Source of the DNA: Candidatus Saccharimonadota bacterium
GTDB lineage: Bacteria > Patescibacteriota > Saccharimonadia > Saccharimonadales > UBA4665
NCBI GenBank assembly: GCA_014377695.1
Contig: JACMPA010000009.1
Span: forward strand, 62,001 to 126,000
Length of the DNA stretch: 64,000 bases
Direction of reading: 5' to 3'
Below, in pieces: positions 42,556-52,127 of the stretch; position 1 is the stretch's first letter, and the number at the start of each line of letters is the position of its first letter. The notes beneath the pieces were generated by a model. It saw only the letters and a program-made list of their open reading frames with translations. It made no database searches and was not told where the DNA came from. The translations under genes were made by a program, and so were the position numbers.

Positions 42556-42923
42556 TGATTCAGCAAGAAACTCGTTTGACTGTGTGCGACAATAGTGGCG
42601 CCAAAGAAGTACTGTGTATTCGTGTGCTTGGTGGCACCCGACGCCGCTATGCACATGTCGGTGACACCATTGTGTGCACCGTCAAGCAGGCCAACCCGAG
42701 CGGTAACGTCAAGAAAAAGACCGTTGTCCGCGCTGTAGTTGTCCGCACTGCCGAAAAGATTCGTCGCAAAGACGGTTCAACAATCAAGTTTGATGACAAC
42801 GCCTGCGTTATCATTGGCGATGATAAGAACCCAAAGGCTACGCGTATTTTTGGTCCAGTGCCCCGCGAACTACGTGACCTGGGTTATAGCAAGATCATCA
42901 GCTTAGCACCGGAGGTACTCTAA
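42555..42923 (+). CDS. rplN: 50S ribosomal protein L14
   Basis: [55 protein letters not shown]. Confidence 0.99.
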   Translation: MIQQETRLTVCDNSGAKEVLCIRVLGGTRRRYAHVGDTIVCTVKQANPSGNVKKKTVVRAVVVRTAEKIRRKDGSTIKFDDNACVIIGDDKNPKATRIFGPVPRELRDLGYSKIISLAPEVL

Positions 42924-42924
42924 T

Positions 42925-43272
42925 ATGAGCAACTCAAATACAGGCATCAAAGCCTTTAAGATTCGTTTGAAGAAAGGTGACACCGTCATCGTTCGGGCCG
43001 GCAAGTACAAAGGCCAAACTGGCAAAATATCTGCTACCCACCCAACACTGAACAAAGTTACCGTTGAAGGTATCAACATCGTCAAGAAGCACGTTAAGCC
43101 TAACCGTGAACACCCACAAGGTGCCATCGTTGAGCTTACCAAGCCAATCTGGGTTGGTAAGGTTTCGATCCTCGAGCCTACGACCAAGAAAGCTAGCCGC
43201 ATTGGTATGAAAGTAAATGAAGATGGTACAAAGACTCGTATCTTTAAGACCACCGGAAAGGAGATCAAGTAA
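42925..43272 (+). CDS. rplX: 50S ribosomal protein L24
   Basis: KKGDTVIVRAGKYKGQTGKI KOW motif, GINIVKKHVKPN. Confidence 0.97.
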   Translation: MSNSNTGIKAFKIRLKKGDTVIVRAGKYKGQTGKISATHPTLNKVTVEGINIVKKHVKPNREHPQGAIVELTKPIWVGKVSILEPTTKKASRIGMKVNEDGTKTRIFKTTGKEIK

Positions 43273-43880
43273 TGGCAGACGTCACAACAGCTAAAAAGGC
43301 TGCAAAACCAGTTAAGAAGACCGAAGCTACTACGGTTCGTCTCCGATCCGACTACCAGACTAAGTTCGTACCACAACTTGAGAAGGAACTTGGTCTCAAG
43401 AATGTCCACCAGCTTCCAAAGCTAGAGAAGATCGTCCTGAATATTGGCCTTGGCCGTTCAATGGGCGACAAAAAGATGATTGAAACCGCCAAGAACACGT
43501 TGACGAAGATCACTGGTCAAGCACCAGTCGAAACCTTCGCCAAGAAGTCTATCGCTGGTTTTAAACTCCGTGAAGGCAACATGATCGGCCTCAAAATAAC
43601 CCTTCGCGGTGACAAGATGTACGAGTTTGCCGACCGACTTATCAACATCGTCCTACCACGCCTCCGTGACTTCCACGGTGTAAGCGGCAAGGCATTTGAT
43701 AAAGCTGGTAACTACAGCCTAGGGTTTAACGACCAATCGGTATTCCCAGAGCTATCATTCGACGAGACTACTACCGTTCACGGTATGCAAGTTATATTCG
43801 TTATCAAAGCCCACGAACAAGCCCACGCTAAGGCATTACTGACCAAATTCGGTATGCCATTCGAGAAGGAGAACAAGTAA
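43272..43880 (+). CDS. rplE: 50S ribosomal protein L5
   Basis: [45 protein letters not shown]. Confidence 0.98.
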   Translation: MADVTTAKKAAKPVKKTEATTVRLRSDYQTKFVPQLEKELGLKNVHQLPKLEKIVLNIGLGRSMGDKKMIETAKNTLTKITGQAPVETFAKKSIAGFKLREGNMIGLKITLRGDKMYEFADRLINIVLPRLRDFHGVSGKAFDKAGNYSLGFNDQSVFPELSFDETTTVHGMQVIFVIKAHEQAHAKALLTKFGMPFEKENK

Positions 43881-44149
43881 TGGCTAAAAAATCAGCAATC
43901 GCCCGCGATCTGAAACGTCAAAGGATGATCATACAGTATGCCGCCAAGCGCGCTCAGCTAAAAGAACTCGGTGACCTCGAAGGTTTGGCCAAGTTGCCTC
44001 GCAACTCTAGCCCAACACGTTGGAAGAACCGCTGTTTCGAAACTGGCCGCCCTCACGCCTACATGCGTCAATTTGGCCTCAGTCGCCTAAGTTTCCGTGA
44101 GCACGCCGTCAAAGGTGAAATCCCAGGTGTAACGAAAGCGAGTTGGTAA
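43880..44149 (+). CDS. rpsN: 30S ribosomal protein S14 (Cys-free long form)
   Basis: [51 protein letters not shown]. Confidence 0.98.
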   Translation: MAKKSAIARDLKRQRMIIQYAAKRAQLKELGDLEGLAKLPRNSSPTRWKNRCFETGRPHAYMRQFGLSRLSFREHAVKGEIPGVTKASW

Positions 44150-44154
44150 CCAAT

Positions 44155-44553
44155 ATGTCAACATCCACAGACCCAGTCGCAGATATGTTAACTCGTATTC
44201 GTAACGCTATTGCTGTTCGCAAGAACACAATCAGTTTGCCGCACAGCAAACTTAAGGAATCAGTTGCTCGTCTGCTTAAAGACAGCAACTTCCTAACCGA
44301 GATCAAAGTAAACGACGCTACTGTAGGTAAAACTTTGGTCATCACGATTAATGATGAGCACGAAAACGCTCGAATCACTGAAATATCTCGTATGAGTACC
44401 CCAGGACGCCGTTTTTACGTTGCCGCCAAAGACATCCCAACTGTTAAACACGGTCGTGGTATCGTCATTGTCAGTACCTCAAAAGGCCTGATGACTGGCG
44501 ACCAAGCCAAGAAGCAGCAAGTCGGTGGTGAATTAATTTGTAAAGTTTATTAG
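44155..44553 (+). CDS. rpsH: 30S ribosomal protein S8
   Basis: DPVADMLTRIRNA, ARITEISRMSTPGRRFYV, GIVIVSTSKGLMTGDQAKKQQVGGELICKVY. Confidence 0.98.
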   Translation: MSTSTDPVADMLTRIRNAIAVRKNTISLPHSKLKESVARLLKDSNFLTEIKVNDATVGKTLVITINDEHENARITEISRMSTPGRRFYVAAKDIPTVKHGRGIVIVSTSKGLMTGDQAKKQQVGGELICKVY

Positions 44554-44568
44554 GAACAAAGGAATAAT

Positions 44569-45108
44569 ATGAGTCGAGTAGGAAAACAGCCAATCGCAGT
44601 ACCGAGTGGCGTGACAATCACTGTCGACCCAGACACCATCACGGTTGCTGGTTCGAAAGGAACGCTGACGCAGTTTACTATGCCTGACATTACTGTCGCG
44701 CAAGAAGGTGCTGAGGTATTAGTAACCCGAGCTAACGATGATCCAAAAGTCCGTGCTAAGCACGGCCTAATGCGTTCCCTCATCAATAACATGGTTGTTG
44801 GTGTCACCACTGGTTTTAGTAAAAAGTTAGAAATCAATGGTGTTGGTTACCGCGTGGCAGCACAAGGTGCGGACCTTAAGCTAAACCTTGGGTTCTCCCA
44901 TGATGTTATCTTCAAAATGCCTGTTGGTGTTACCGCAGCTATCGAAGGCACCAACATCACCGTCAGTGGTATTAGTAAACAGCAAGTCGGCCAAGTCGCT
45001 GCTGAAATTCGGGCACTTAAAAAGCCTGAACCTTACAAGGGTAAGGGCATCAAATACGAAGGCGAGCGCATTATCCGTAAGTCTGGTAAGTCAGGAAAGG
45101 AAAAGTAG
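44569..45108 (+). CDS. rplF: 50S ribosomal protein L6
   Basis: MSRVGKQPIAVPSGV, ALKKPEPYKGKGIKYEGERIIRKSGKSGK. Confidence 0.98.
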   Translation: MSRVGKQPIAVPSGVTITVDPDTITVAGSKGTLTQFTMPDITVAQEGAEVLVTRANDDPKVRAKHGLMRSLINNMVVGVTTGFSKKLEINGVGYRVAAQGADLKLNLGFSHDVIFKMPVGVTAAIEGTNITVSGISKQQVGQVAAEIRALKKPEPYKGKGIKYEGERIIRKSGKSGKEK

Positions 45109-45109
45109 T

Positions 45110-45466
45110 ATGAGCAAACTCACCACTAAGCAAGCCAACCGTCTGCAGCGTGCGAACCGTGTTCGTACTGCTGTCCAGGGAACCGCTGATCGTCCACGCT
45201 TAAGCGTGCACGTGAGCAATCTGCACGTTAGCGCCCAGATCATTAATGATGATACCCACACCACTCTTGCCGCAGTTTCAACCGTCGGCCAAAAAGCCGC
45301 TACCGGTACTATGAGCGAACGAGCTACTTGGATTGGTTCAGAGATTGCTAAAAAAGCTAAGGCCGCTAAAATAAACAAGGTAGTATTTGACCGCGGTAGC
45401 AAACTCTACCACGGACGCGTCAAGGCTCTAGCCGATGCCGCTCGTAACGCAGGACTGGAGTTCTAA
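45110..45466 (+). CDS. rplR: 50S ribosomal protein L18
   Basis: TADRPRLSVHVSNLHVSAQIINDD, VVFDRGSKLYHGRVKALADAARNAGLEF; true start inside the longer ORF 44888-45466. Confidence 0.97.
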   Translation: MSKLTTKQANRLQRANRVRTAVQGTADRPRLSVHVSNLHVSAQIINDDTHTTLAAVSTVGQKAATGTMSERATWIGSEIAKKAKAAKINKVVFDRGSKLYHGRVKALADAARNAGLEF

Positions 45467-45468
45467 TC

Positions 45469-46212
45469 ATGGCTGAATCAACAACTACAGCAACAACCGC
45501 AACTGCACCAGCTGCTGCGGTTGCAGCGCCAGCCCCACAGGGTCGTGGTGGTGCTCCCGGTCAAGGCCGAGGTGGACCACAAGGTGGCCGAGGTGGCAAT
45601 GATCGCCGTGGCGGTCGTCGCCCAGAAGTACCTCAAGAAGAAAAGCAATTTGACGAGCGCACCCTACACATCGACCGTGTCGCCCGTGTCGTTAAGGGTG
45701 GCCGTCGCTTCCGCTTCCGTGCGCTAGTAGTCGTCGGAGATCGCAAGGGCCGCGTCGGTATTGGGATGGCCAAGGGAGCAGATGTAACCGCAGCTGTTAC
45801 CAAAGCTACTGAAGTCGCTAAAAAGCACTTCATCACTGTTAAGTTACACAAGGGAACATTCCCGCACGAAACTGAAGCAAAAGTTTCAGGTGCTCGTATA
45901 TTGCTTCGTCCAGCTAGCGCTGGTACCGGACTTATTGCGGGCGGTGTTGTCCGCACTATCCTCGAAGTTGGTGGTGTCACCAATGCACTCAGTAAATCAC
46001 TTGGTTCATCGAACAAAGCCAACACAGCCTACGCTACTATTGCTGCATTAGAATCATTAGTGCCAGCTAGCCAATGGGTGACGACTGTAAACAAGCCAAA
46101 AAGTGAAAAGGTTGTCAAAGCTGAGAAAACTGCACCTGCAAAAGTTGCAGCAACCGATGCCAAGGCAGCAAAGGCTTCGCCTGAAGCAAAAGCTAGCAAG
46201 GAGTCTAAATAA
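45469..46212 (+). CDS. rpsE: 30S ribosomal protein S5 with RGG-rich N-terminal extension
   Basis: VAKGADVTAAVTKA..KKHF, GTGLIAGGVVRTILEVGGV; N-terminal APQGRGGAPGQGRGGPQGGRGGNDRRGGRR. Confidence 0.98.
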   Translation: MAESTTTATTATAPAAAVAAPAPQGRGGAPGQGRGGPQGGRGGNDRRGGRRPEVPQEEKQFDERTLHIDRVARVVKGGRRFRFRALVVVGDRKGRVGIGMAKGADVTAAVTKATEVAKKHFITVKLHKGTFPHETEAKVSGARILLRPASAGTGLIAGGVVRTILEVGGVTNALSKSLGSSNKANTAYATIAALESLVPASQWVTTVNKPKSEKVVKAEKTAPAKVAATDAKAAKASPEAKASKESK

Positions 46213-46712
46213 TGAAGTTCAACGATCTAAAGACTACTAAACAGCGCCAAGCCAAGCGCGTTGGCCGTGGTATTTCTGCTGGCCAGGGTAAAACCGCTGG
46301 TCGTGGTACCAAGGGTTATGGCTCACGTACTGGTTCAAAGGCGAAACCTGGTTTCGCTGGTGGTCAAAACCCCCTCATGCAAGCCTTACCTAAGCTGCCT
46401 GGCTTCAAAAGCTTGCACACCAAGGCAGAGAACGTCCACACGGGACAGCTTGAGCAATTCGGCGGCAAGACCGTCGACAGCCAAGTTCTGGCTGACGCCG
46501 GTCTAGTTAGCAGCCCATATGCCAAGATAAAACTCATCAGTGGCAAAGGCGAATTGACTAAAAGCGGTACCGTTAAACTGGCTTCTGTTAGCGCTAGCGC
46601 GCTCGAACTGATTCAGCAAGTCGGTGGCTCGTTTGAAGAAACAGTACGCACCCAGCGTCCAATCACTTCTACGAAGTCCCGCAAAGCTCCTGAGAACAAA
46701 AAAGAAGCCTGA
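46212..46712 (+). CDS. rplO: 50S ribosomal protein L15
   Basis: KRVGRGISAGQGKTAGRGTKGYGSRTG, GGQNPLMQALPKLPGF. Confidence 0.97.
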   Translation: MKFNDLKTTKQRQAKRVGRGISAGQGKTAGRGTKGYGSRTGSKAKPGFAGGQNPLMQALPKLPGFKSLHTKAENVHTGQLEQFGGKTVDSQVLADAGLVSSPYAKIKLISGKGELTKSGTVKLASVSASALELIQQVGGSFEETVRTQRPITSTKSRKAPENKKEA

Positions 46713-46736
46713 TAGCTCAATAGAAGATTTACGCAA

Positions 46737-46788
46737 CAGCCCTTGACAACCAGGTGTTCTACACCCATCTGTCAAGGGCTGTTTTTGT
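46737..46788 (+). terminator. Intrinsic terminator after rplO, TTGACA/TGTCAA stem family copy 2
   Basis: CAGCCCTTGACA ... GGTGTTCTACACC ... TGTCAAGGGCTG followed by TTTTTGTT. Confidence 0.9.
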
Positions 46789-47100
46789 TACACACTGCGC
46801 AGAACTTGTAGCCAGATTCTACTCTAATAATTTGTGAGCATTCGTCTCAGCTCCAGTTGATTAAAGTATGAATGCGCCCATAAAACAGGCGTTAGCTTAT
46901 AAGAGCGTGCATTCTCTCACATTTAATAAATGAGTAGTAAACGATTAAGTCCCCACCACTGCAGATTAGCAATCAAAGCAGCATGTAACTGACGCATGAG
47001 ACAAGGGGCGTTGTTTTTATTATCACCTCATATACTTACTCTGGTGACATAAACCGTGTATACTACGTCGGAAGAAGACAAATGAGAAACTCTATTTAGA

Positions 47101-48591
47101 ATGAACTGGAAAATTATCACCCGCAGCCTAGGGCACAAAGACATGCGCAAGCGCATCTTTGCTGTACTTGGTATACTGCTCGTGTTCCGTATACTGGCCC
47201 AGCTGCCGGTTCCAATTGCTAATGGCGATACATTACGGCAGGTTTTAGAAAATGCTTTCAGCGCAAATTCGTCATCCTTCCTGGGCTATCTGAACGTCCT
47301 ATCTGGCGGAGCGCTCTCTAACTTCTCGATTCTAATCGCCGGTCTTGGGCCATACATCAACGCTTCCATTATTATGCAACTCCTTACCAAGGCCGTACCG
47401 CGCTTAGAGGCGCTACATAAAGAAGGTGAGTTTGGTCAGAAAAAAATCAATCAGTACACCCGTATTTTGACGCTGCCATTAGCCATTGTGCAGTCAATTG
47501 GTTCAATATTCCTGATTCGTCAATTCGCATCGCAGCAGAGCGGTGTCGGTGATATTACCGCAAATACCTCACCATTACAGTGGGTGCTTATGGTCGGTGC
47601 CCTCACCGGTGGTTCTATGCTGCTGATGTGGCTCGGTGAGCTGGTAACAGAACAGAGCATTGGTAATGGTATATCACTGGTGATCACCGTTGGTATCGTC
47701 AGCCGCTTACCATCAAGCCTAGCTAGTATCTTTAGCGGCGTGTTTGGCAAAGACCAACACTGGAATATATTTGGTCAGAGTCTACCAGTCAACGAGAAGT
47801 CATTAGTATATGCTCTGGGACTGGGCGCAGCGTTTCTGTTCATTACTTGGGCGGTGGTCATGCTTAACGAAGCCTCGCGCAACCTAACGGTCAACTACGC
47901 TAAGCGGGTGCAAGGCAACAGAGCGTACGGCGGTATCACAACTGTACTTCCGGTCAAGCTCATTACAGCTGGCGTAGTACCAATCATCTTTGCCGTCGCG
48001 TTCCTGAGCGTACCAACCTACGTCGGGCAGCTGCTAGCAAGTAATCAAAGTGCTAACTTAGCCCGATTGGGTGCAGATTTGTACCAGTGGTTCCAGCCGC
48101 CAACCGCCACAACTTTTGCTCAAGGCGGCTTTGAGCCATTCATTTATCCTATTGTCTACTTCCTGTTGGTATTCGTATTTACGTTCTTCTATACCAGCAT
48201 TGCCTTTAACTCTAAAGAAATCGCCGAGAACCTTCAGAAGCAGGGTGGCTTCCTAGAGGGTGTTCGCTCCGGCGTTCAGACAGAAACTTACCTAGCTAAG
48301 GTCGTCAACCGCCTTACACTATTCGGTGCTTTCAGCTTGGGTGTGCTAGCGCTATTGCCAATCATCGCTCAGATATGGATTAACACCAGCATCAGTATCG
48401 GAGGTACTAGTATCCTTATCCTGGTGTCAGTTGCGTTACAGACGCTGCGAGCTATCGAATCCCGGGCCCTTATGGTCACGTACGATCAATACAGCCAGCC
48501 TGACTTCTTCTCAGACGATGATAATGATACGAACGGTAAGCCGACTCGTCGGGACCGCTTAGCTAGCCGTTTCAGCAAGAAGACTACTTGA
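47101..48591 (+). CDS. secY: Preprotein translocase subunit SecY
   Basis: About 10 TM segments; KRVQGNRAYGG cytoplasmic loop, PLRRLEALHKEGEFGQKKINQYTR-like region. Confidence 0.97.
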   Translation: MNWKIITRSLGHKDMRKRIFAVLGILLVFRILAQLPVPIANGDTLRQVLENAFSANSSSFLGYLNVLSGGALSNFSILIAGLGPYINASIIMQLLTKAVPRLEALHKEGEFGQKKINQYTRILTLPLAIVQSIGSIFLIRQFASQQSGVGDITANTSPLQWVLMVGALTGGSMLLMWLGELVTEQSIGNGISLVITVGIVSRLPSSLASIFSGVFGKDQHWNIFGQSLPVNEKSLVYALGLGAAFLFITWAVVMLNEASRNLTVNYAKRVQGNRAYGGITTVLPVKLITAGVVPIIFAVAFLSVPTYVGQLLASNQSANLARLGADLYQWFQPPTATTFAQGGFEPFIYPIVYFLLVFVFTFFYTSIAFNSKEIAENLQKQGGFLEGVRSGVQTETYLAKVVNRLTLFGAFSLGVLALLPIIAQIWINTSISIGGTSILILVSVALQTLRAIESRALMVTYDQYSQPDFFSDDDNDTNGKPTRRDRLASRFSKKTT

Positions 48592-48704
48592 GAAGTGCTA
48601 ATCTACGACCGAATGTAAGTTTCAGTTGCAACATGGCTGCTGCTAGGTGCGCCGGTGATCAACTCAGTATCGTGCTTGGTCAATCCTTTAGTAAAGTAAA
48701 CCCT

Positions 48705-48733
48705 TTGCAAACTGTTGTTAAGTCTGCTATAGT
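48705..48733 (+). promoter_or_regulatory. Predicted infA promoter
   Basis: TTGCAA -17 nt- TATAGT, 18 nt upstream of the infA ATG. Confidence 0.7.
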
Positions 48734-48751
48734 TAGTAATTAGTTATATTT

Positions 48752-48973
48752 ATGGCATCCAACAAGGAAGTAATCGAGCTCACAGGGACAATTGTAGAAA
48801 CCTTACCGGGGACTCAGTTCCGTGTGGAACTCGAAAACGGCCATAAGATCATAGCTCATGTCGCTGGCAAGATGCGGAAACACTTTATCCGTATCGTACC
48901 AGGTGACAGCGTAACGGTTGAGTTGACTCCTTACGATCTCAGTAAGGGTAGAATCACCTATCGCAAGTCTTAG
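48752..48973 (+). CDS. infA: Translation initiation factor IF-1
   Basis: [64 protein letters not shown]. Confidence 0.98.
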   Translation: MASNKEVIELTGTIVETLPGTQFRVELENGHKIIAHVAGKMRKHFIRIVPGDSVTVELTPYDLSKGRITYRKS

Positions 48974-49119
48974 TTCATTTACAAAGTAGCTCAACTTATC
49001 TAGACGGTAGTACATACGTAGTACCAGTGATATAGGTAGAGCCACTCTGTACATATTCAGGGACGTTAATAATTCATCAACTAAGCAGTGAGTCTGACTC
49101 TGAAAGGAGCATGATCCGT

Positions 49120-49236
49120 ATGAAAGTACGTGCAAGTGTCAAAAAGATCAGTCCTGACGACATTATTGTCCGTCGTAAAGGTCGGGTCTACGTCATCAAC
49201 AAGCTTAAACCTAAGCATAAGCAGAGGCAGGGTTAA
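49120..49236 (+). CDS. rpmJ: 50S ribosomal protein L36, Cys-free (not in the ORF track because of size)
   Basis: [47 protein letters not shown] upstream. Confidence 0.96.
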   Translation: MKVRASVKKISPDDIIVRRKGRVYVINKLKPKHKQRQG

Positions 49237-49238
49237 TT

Positions 49239-49625
49239 ATGGCTCGAATCTCCGGAGTAACAATCCCTACCGAGAAACAAGTCTGGGTTAGCCTTACTTA
49301 CGTTCACGGTATTGGACCAAAGAGCAGCTATGACATTCTAGCTGGTGCAAAAGTCGAACCAACAGTTCGTGTCAAAGATTTGACCGACGCTGAAATCGGT
49401 CGCATCCAGGAAATAATTAATGAAACGTACACCGTAGAAGGTGAGTTGCAGCGTATTGTTACTGGTAACATTAAGCGCTTAAAGGAAATCAAGTCATACC
49501 GTGGCATTAGGCACAGTCAGAACTTGCCTAGTCGTGGTCAGCGTACCAAGACGAACGCTCGTACGCGTCGTGGCCGCAAGGTTACCGTCGGTGGTACGGC
49601 CAAAAAGGTGGCATCTAAGACCTAG
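49239..49625 (+). CDS. rpsM: 30S ribosomal protein S13
   Basis: MARISGVTIPTEKQVWVSLTYVHGIG, SYRGIRHSQNLPSRGQRTKTNARTRRG. Confidence 0.98.
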   Translation: MARISGVTIPTEKQVWVSLTYVHGIGPKSSYDILAGAKVEPTVRVKDLTDAEIGRIQEIINETYTVEGELQRIVTGNIKRLKEIKSYRGIRHSQNLPSRGQRTKTNARTRRGRKVTVGGTAKKVASKT

Positions 49626-49643
49626 GGTCTTTAGGAATATATT

Positions 49644-50063
49644 ATGGCAGATACATCTACAACTACTACCGCGGCTGTACCAGCAGCGGGCAAGAAAAAA
49701 AAGAACAAGCGATCAGTCCCATTTGGTCAAGTTCACGTTCAAGCTACCTTCAACAATACTATCATCACTTTTAGTGATAATACAGGCGCTGTCCTCACTC
49801 AGTGCAGTGCTGGTGCCTGCGGCTTCCGCGGCTCCAAAAAGGGTACGGCTTATGCCGCCCAAGTTGCAGCTGAAAAAGCCGCTGCTGCTGCAAAGCAACA
49901 GTATGGTTTCAGTAAAGCTGACGTGTTCATTAAGGGTGTCGGGCTTGGCCGCGACTCAGCTGTCCGCGTGATGGCTGGTATGGATATTGCTGTTGAATCT
50001 ATCAAGGACGTTACCGGTGTAAAGCACGGTGGCGTACGTCCGAAGAAAGCACGGAGGATTTAA
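49644..50063 (+). CDS. rpsK: 30S ribosomal protein S11
   Basis: VHVQATFNNTIITFSDNTG, KHGGVRPKKARRI. Confidence 0.98.
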   Translation: MADTSTTTTAAVPAAGKKKKNKRSVPFGQVHVQATFNNTIITFSDNTGAVLTQCSAGACGFRGSKKGTAYAAQVAAEKAAAAAKQQYGFSKADVFIKGVGLGRDSAVRVMAGMDIAVESIKDVTGVKHGGVRPKKARRI

Positions 50064-50066
50064 GCT

Positions 50067-50684
50067 ATGGCACGAGATACTCAATCTATTGTTAAGATGA
50101 GCCGCCGAGAAGGCTATGCTCTGCACCCGAAGGCCCACAAAGCTCTCGTCAAGCGTCCTGGTAAGCCAGGCCAGCACGGTAACAACATGCGACTCAACAA
50201 ACAGAGTCAGTATGCTTTACAACTTCGTGAGAAGCAGAAGGTCAAGCGTTTGTATGGTTTGCTCGAGAAGCAATTTTCTAACCTTATGAAGGAAGCAACT
50301 CGCAAACAAGGTCAATCTGGCGAAACATTGCTGCTCTTACTGGAGCGCCGTTTAGATAACGCTGTTTACCGCGCTGGATACGCACCTTCACGCCGTGCTG
50401 CGCGTCAATTAGTAACTCATGGTCACTTTATGATGAACGGCACCCGTGTTGATGTCCCATCGATCCGTGTTAAAGAAGGTGACGAGCTTATTGCCCGTGA
50501 CCATTCCAAAGGTACCGAATATTTCAAGAAACTCGATGATGTTAGTCCAGCTCCATCAAGCATCCCTGCCTGGCTCAAGGTTGATCGTAAGAAGCTCAGC
50601 TTCACGGTTACCGGCCTGCCAGTACGCGATGACGCTGAACCAGAAATCAAAGAGCAATTAATCGTAGAATACTACTCACGCTAA
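50067..50684 (+). CDS. rpsD: 30S ribosomal protein S4, Cys-free N-terminus
   Basis: RREGYALHPKAHKALVKRPGKPGQHG, LERRLDNAVYRAGYAPSRRAARQLVTHGHFMMNG. Confidence 0.98.
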   Translation: MARDTQSIVKMSRREGYALHPKAHKALVKRPGKPGQHGNNMRLNKQSQYALQLREKQKVKRLYGLLEKQFSNLMKEATRKQGQSGETLLLLLERRLDNAVYRAGYAPSRRAARQLVTHGHFMMNGTRVDVPSIRVKEGDELIARDHSKGTEYFKKLDDVSPAPSSIPAWLKVDRKKLSFTVTGLPVRDDAEPEIKEQLIVEYYSR

Positions 50685-50701
50685 GGGAGGAATTACAGAG
50701 T

Positions 50702-51640
50702 ATGTCAAACCACATTCACACACCAGGACTCGTCAACGTTGACGATCACAGCGCTAACAGCGCTACCTTCGCGGTCGAGCCACTTCACAGCGGCTACGGT
50801 ATGACACTTGGTAACTCTCTTCGTCGTGTATTGCTTTCCAGCATTTCCGGCGCAGCCGTTACCTCGTTCAAAATCGAAGGTGCTACCCATGAGTTCACTA
50901 CCATCAAAGGCGTAAAAGAAGATGTCGTCGACATCATGCTTGCACTAAAGGGTGTTCGCTTCCGAGTATACGGTGAAGAAGTCCAAAATATTCGCATCGT
51001 CAAAAAGGGCAAGGGTGTCATAACTGCCAAAGATATTCAGACCAACGCTGATGTCGAAATCGTTAACCCAGAGCACGTTATTTGTACCATCGATGACGAC
51101 AAGTCTAGCCTTACGATGGATCTAACCGTCGAAATTGGCCGCGGCTACCGCACTATCGAAGAAGGTACAGCTAAGAAAGCCAGCGACTACATCGCACTTG
51201 ACGCTATCTTTAGCCCAGTACTGCGTGTCCGCTATAAGGTCGAAAACACTCGTGTTGGCCAGATTACTGATTTAGATAAATTGCTTTTGACGGTTGATAC
51301 TGACGGCTCAATTACCCCACGCGATGCATTCGAAGAAGCGTCGGCCATACTTGTTAACCAATACACTTCACTCGCTGGCAAAACTCGCGTCGCCGCTCCT
51401 GTAGCCGATGTAAGTGGCATTAGTGCTGATGGTGGCTTAGGTGACGAGCCAACCGCGTTAAACACTTCTATCGAAGACTTAAACTTGAGTGCTCGCACGA
51501 CTAACGCGCTAATAAATAACGACATCCATACTATCAAAGACCTGTTTGCATTAAACGATGCAGAACTCCGTGATCTCAAAGGATTCGGCAGCAAAGCTCT
51601 TGATGAAGTCAAAGAAAAGCTAGCGGAACTGGAGCTCTAA
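50702..51640 (+). CDS. rpoA: RNA polymerase alpha subunit
   Basis: FAVEPLHSGYGMTLGNSLRRVLLSSISGAAVTSFKIEGATHEFTTIKGVKEDV; C-terminal HhH domain. Confidence 0.99.
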   Translation: MSNHIHTPGLVNVDDHSANSATFAVEPLHSGYGMTLGNSLRRVLLSSISGAAVTSFKIEGATHEFTTIKGVKEDVVDIMLALKGVRFRVYGEEVQNIRIVKKGKGVITAKDIQTNADVEIVNPEHVICTIDDDKSSLTMDLTVEIGRGYRTIEEGTAKKASDYIALDAIFSPVLRVRYKVENTRVGQITDLDKLLLTVDTDGSITPRDAFEEASAILVNQYTSLAGKTRVAAPVADVSGISADGGLGDEPTALNTSIEDLNLSARTTNALINNDIHTIKDLFALNDAELRDLKGFGSKALDEVKEKLAELEL

Positions 51641-51641
51641 G

Positions 51642-52127
51642 ATGCATCGTCACGGATATAAAGGTAGAAAGTTCGGTCGTGAGCGCGACCAACGTGAAGC
51701 GCTCATGAAAGGCCTTGCCGACTCTCTCGTAAAATACGAGACTATAGAAACCACGCTGCCGAAGGCTAAGGAAATAGTTCCTTACGTCGAAAAGCTCATT
51801 ACTAAAGCTAAGAAGGGTGATTTGCACAACCGCCGCCAAGTCCTGAGCGGTTTGCAAACGGTTGCTAGCGCTCACAAGCTTGTTGATGAAATCGCACCTA
51901 AACTTGCCGGTCGCACTAGCGGTCACTTACGTGTAACTCGCACCGTCACCCGCCGTGGTGATAACGCTCAACTCGCACGTGTTAGTTTTGTCGATGACCT
52001 TAATGAGGCGCCAGTTGCCAAATCGGCGGCTAAAGTAGCAACGCCGACCATAGCTGAGCCAAAGGCTGCAGCCAAGCCAGCCGCAAAGACTGTCAAAGCA
52101 TCAGCTCCAGCAAAGGAGACTAAATAA
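51642..52127 (+). CDS. rplQ: 50S ribosomal protein L17 with Lys/Ala-rich C-terminal tail
   Basis: MHRHGYKGRKFGRERDQREALMKGLADSLVKYETIETTLPKAKEI. Confidence 0.97.
   Translation: MHRHGYKGRKFGRERDQREALMKGLADSLVKYETIETTLPKAKEIVPYVEKLITKAKKGDLHNRRQVLSGLQTVASAHKLVDEIAPKLAGRTSGHLRVTRTVTRRGDNAQLARVSFVDDLNEAPVAKSAAKVATPTIAEPKAAAKPAAKTVKASAPAKETK

Noticed and set aside
44888-45109. 74-codon N-terminal extension of L18 overlapping rplF
   Set aside because: The L18 domain begins at 45110 (MSKLTTKQANRLQR) just after the rplF stop; the extension overlaps rplF out of frame.
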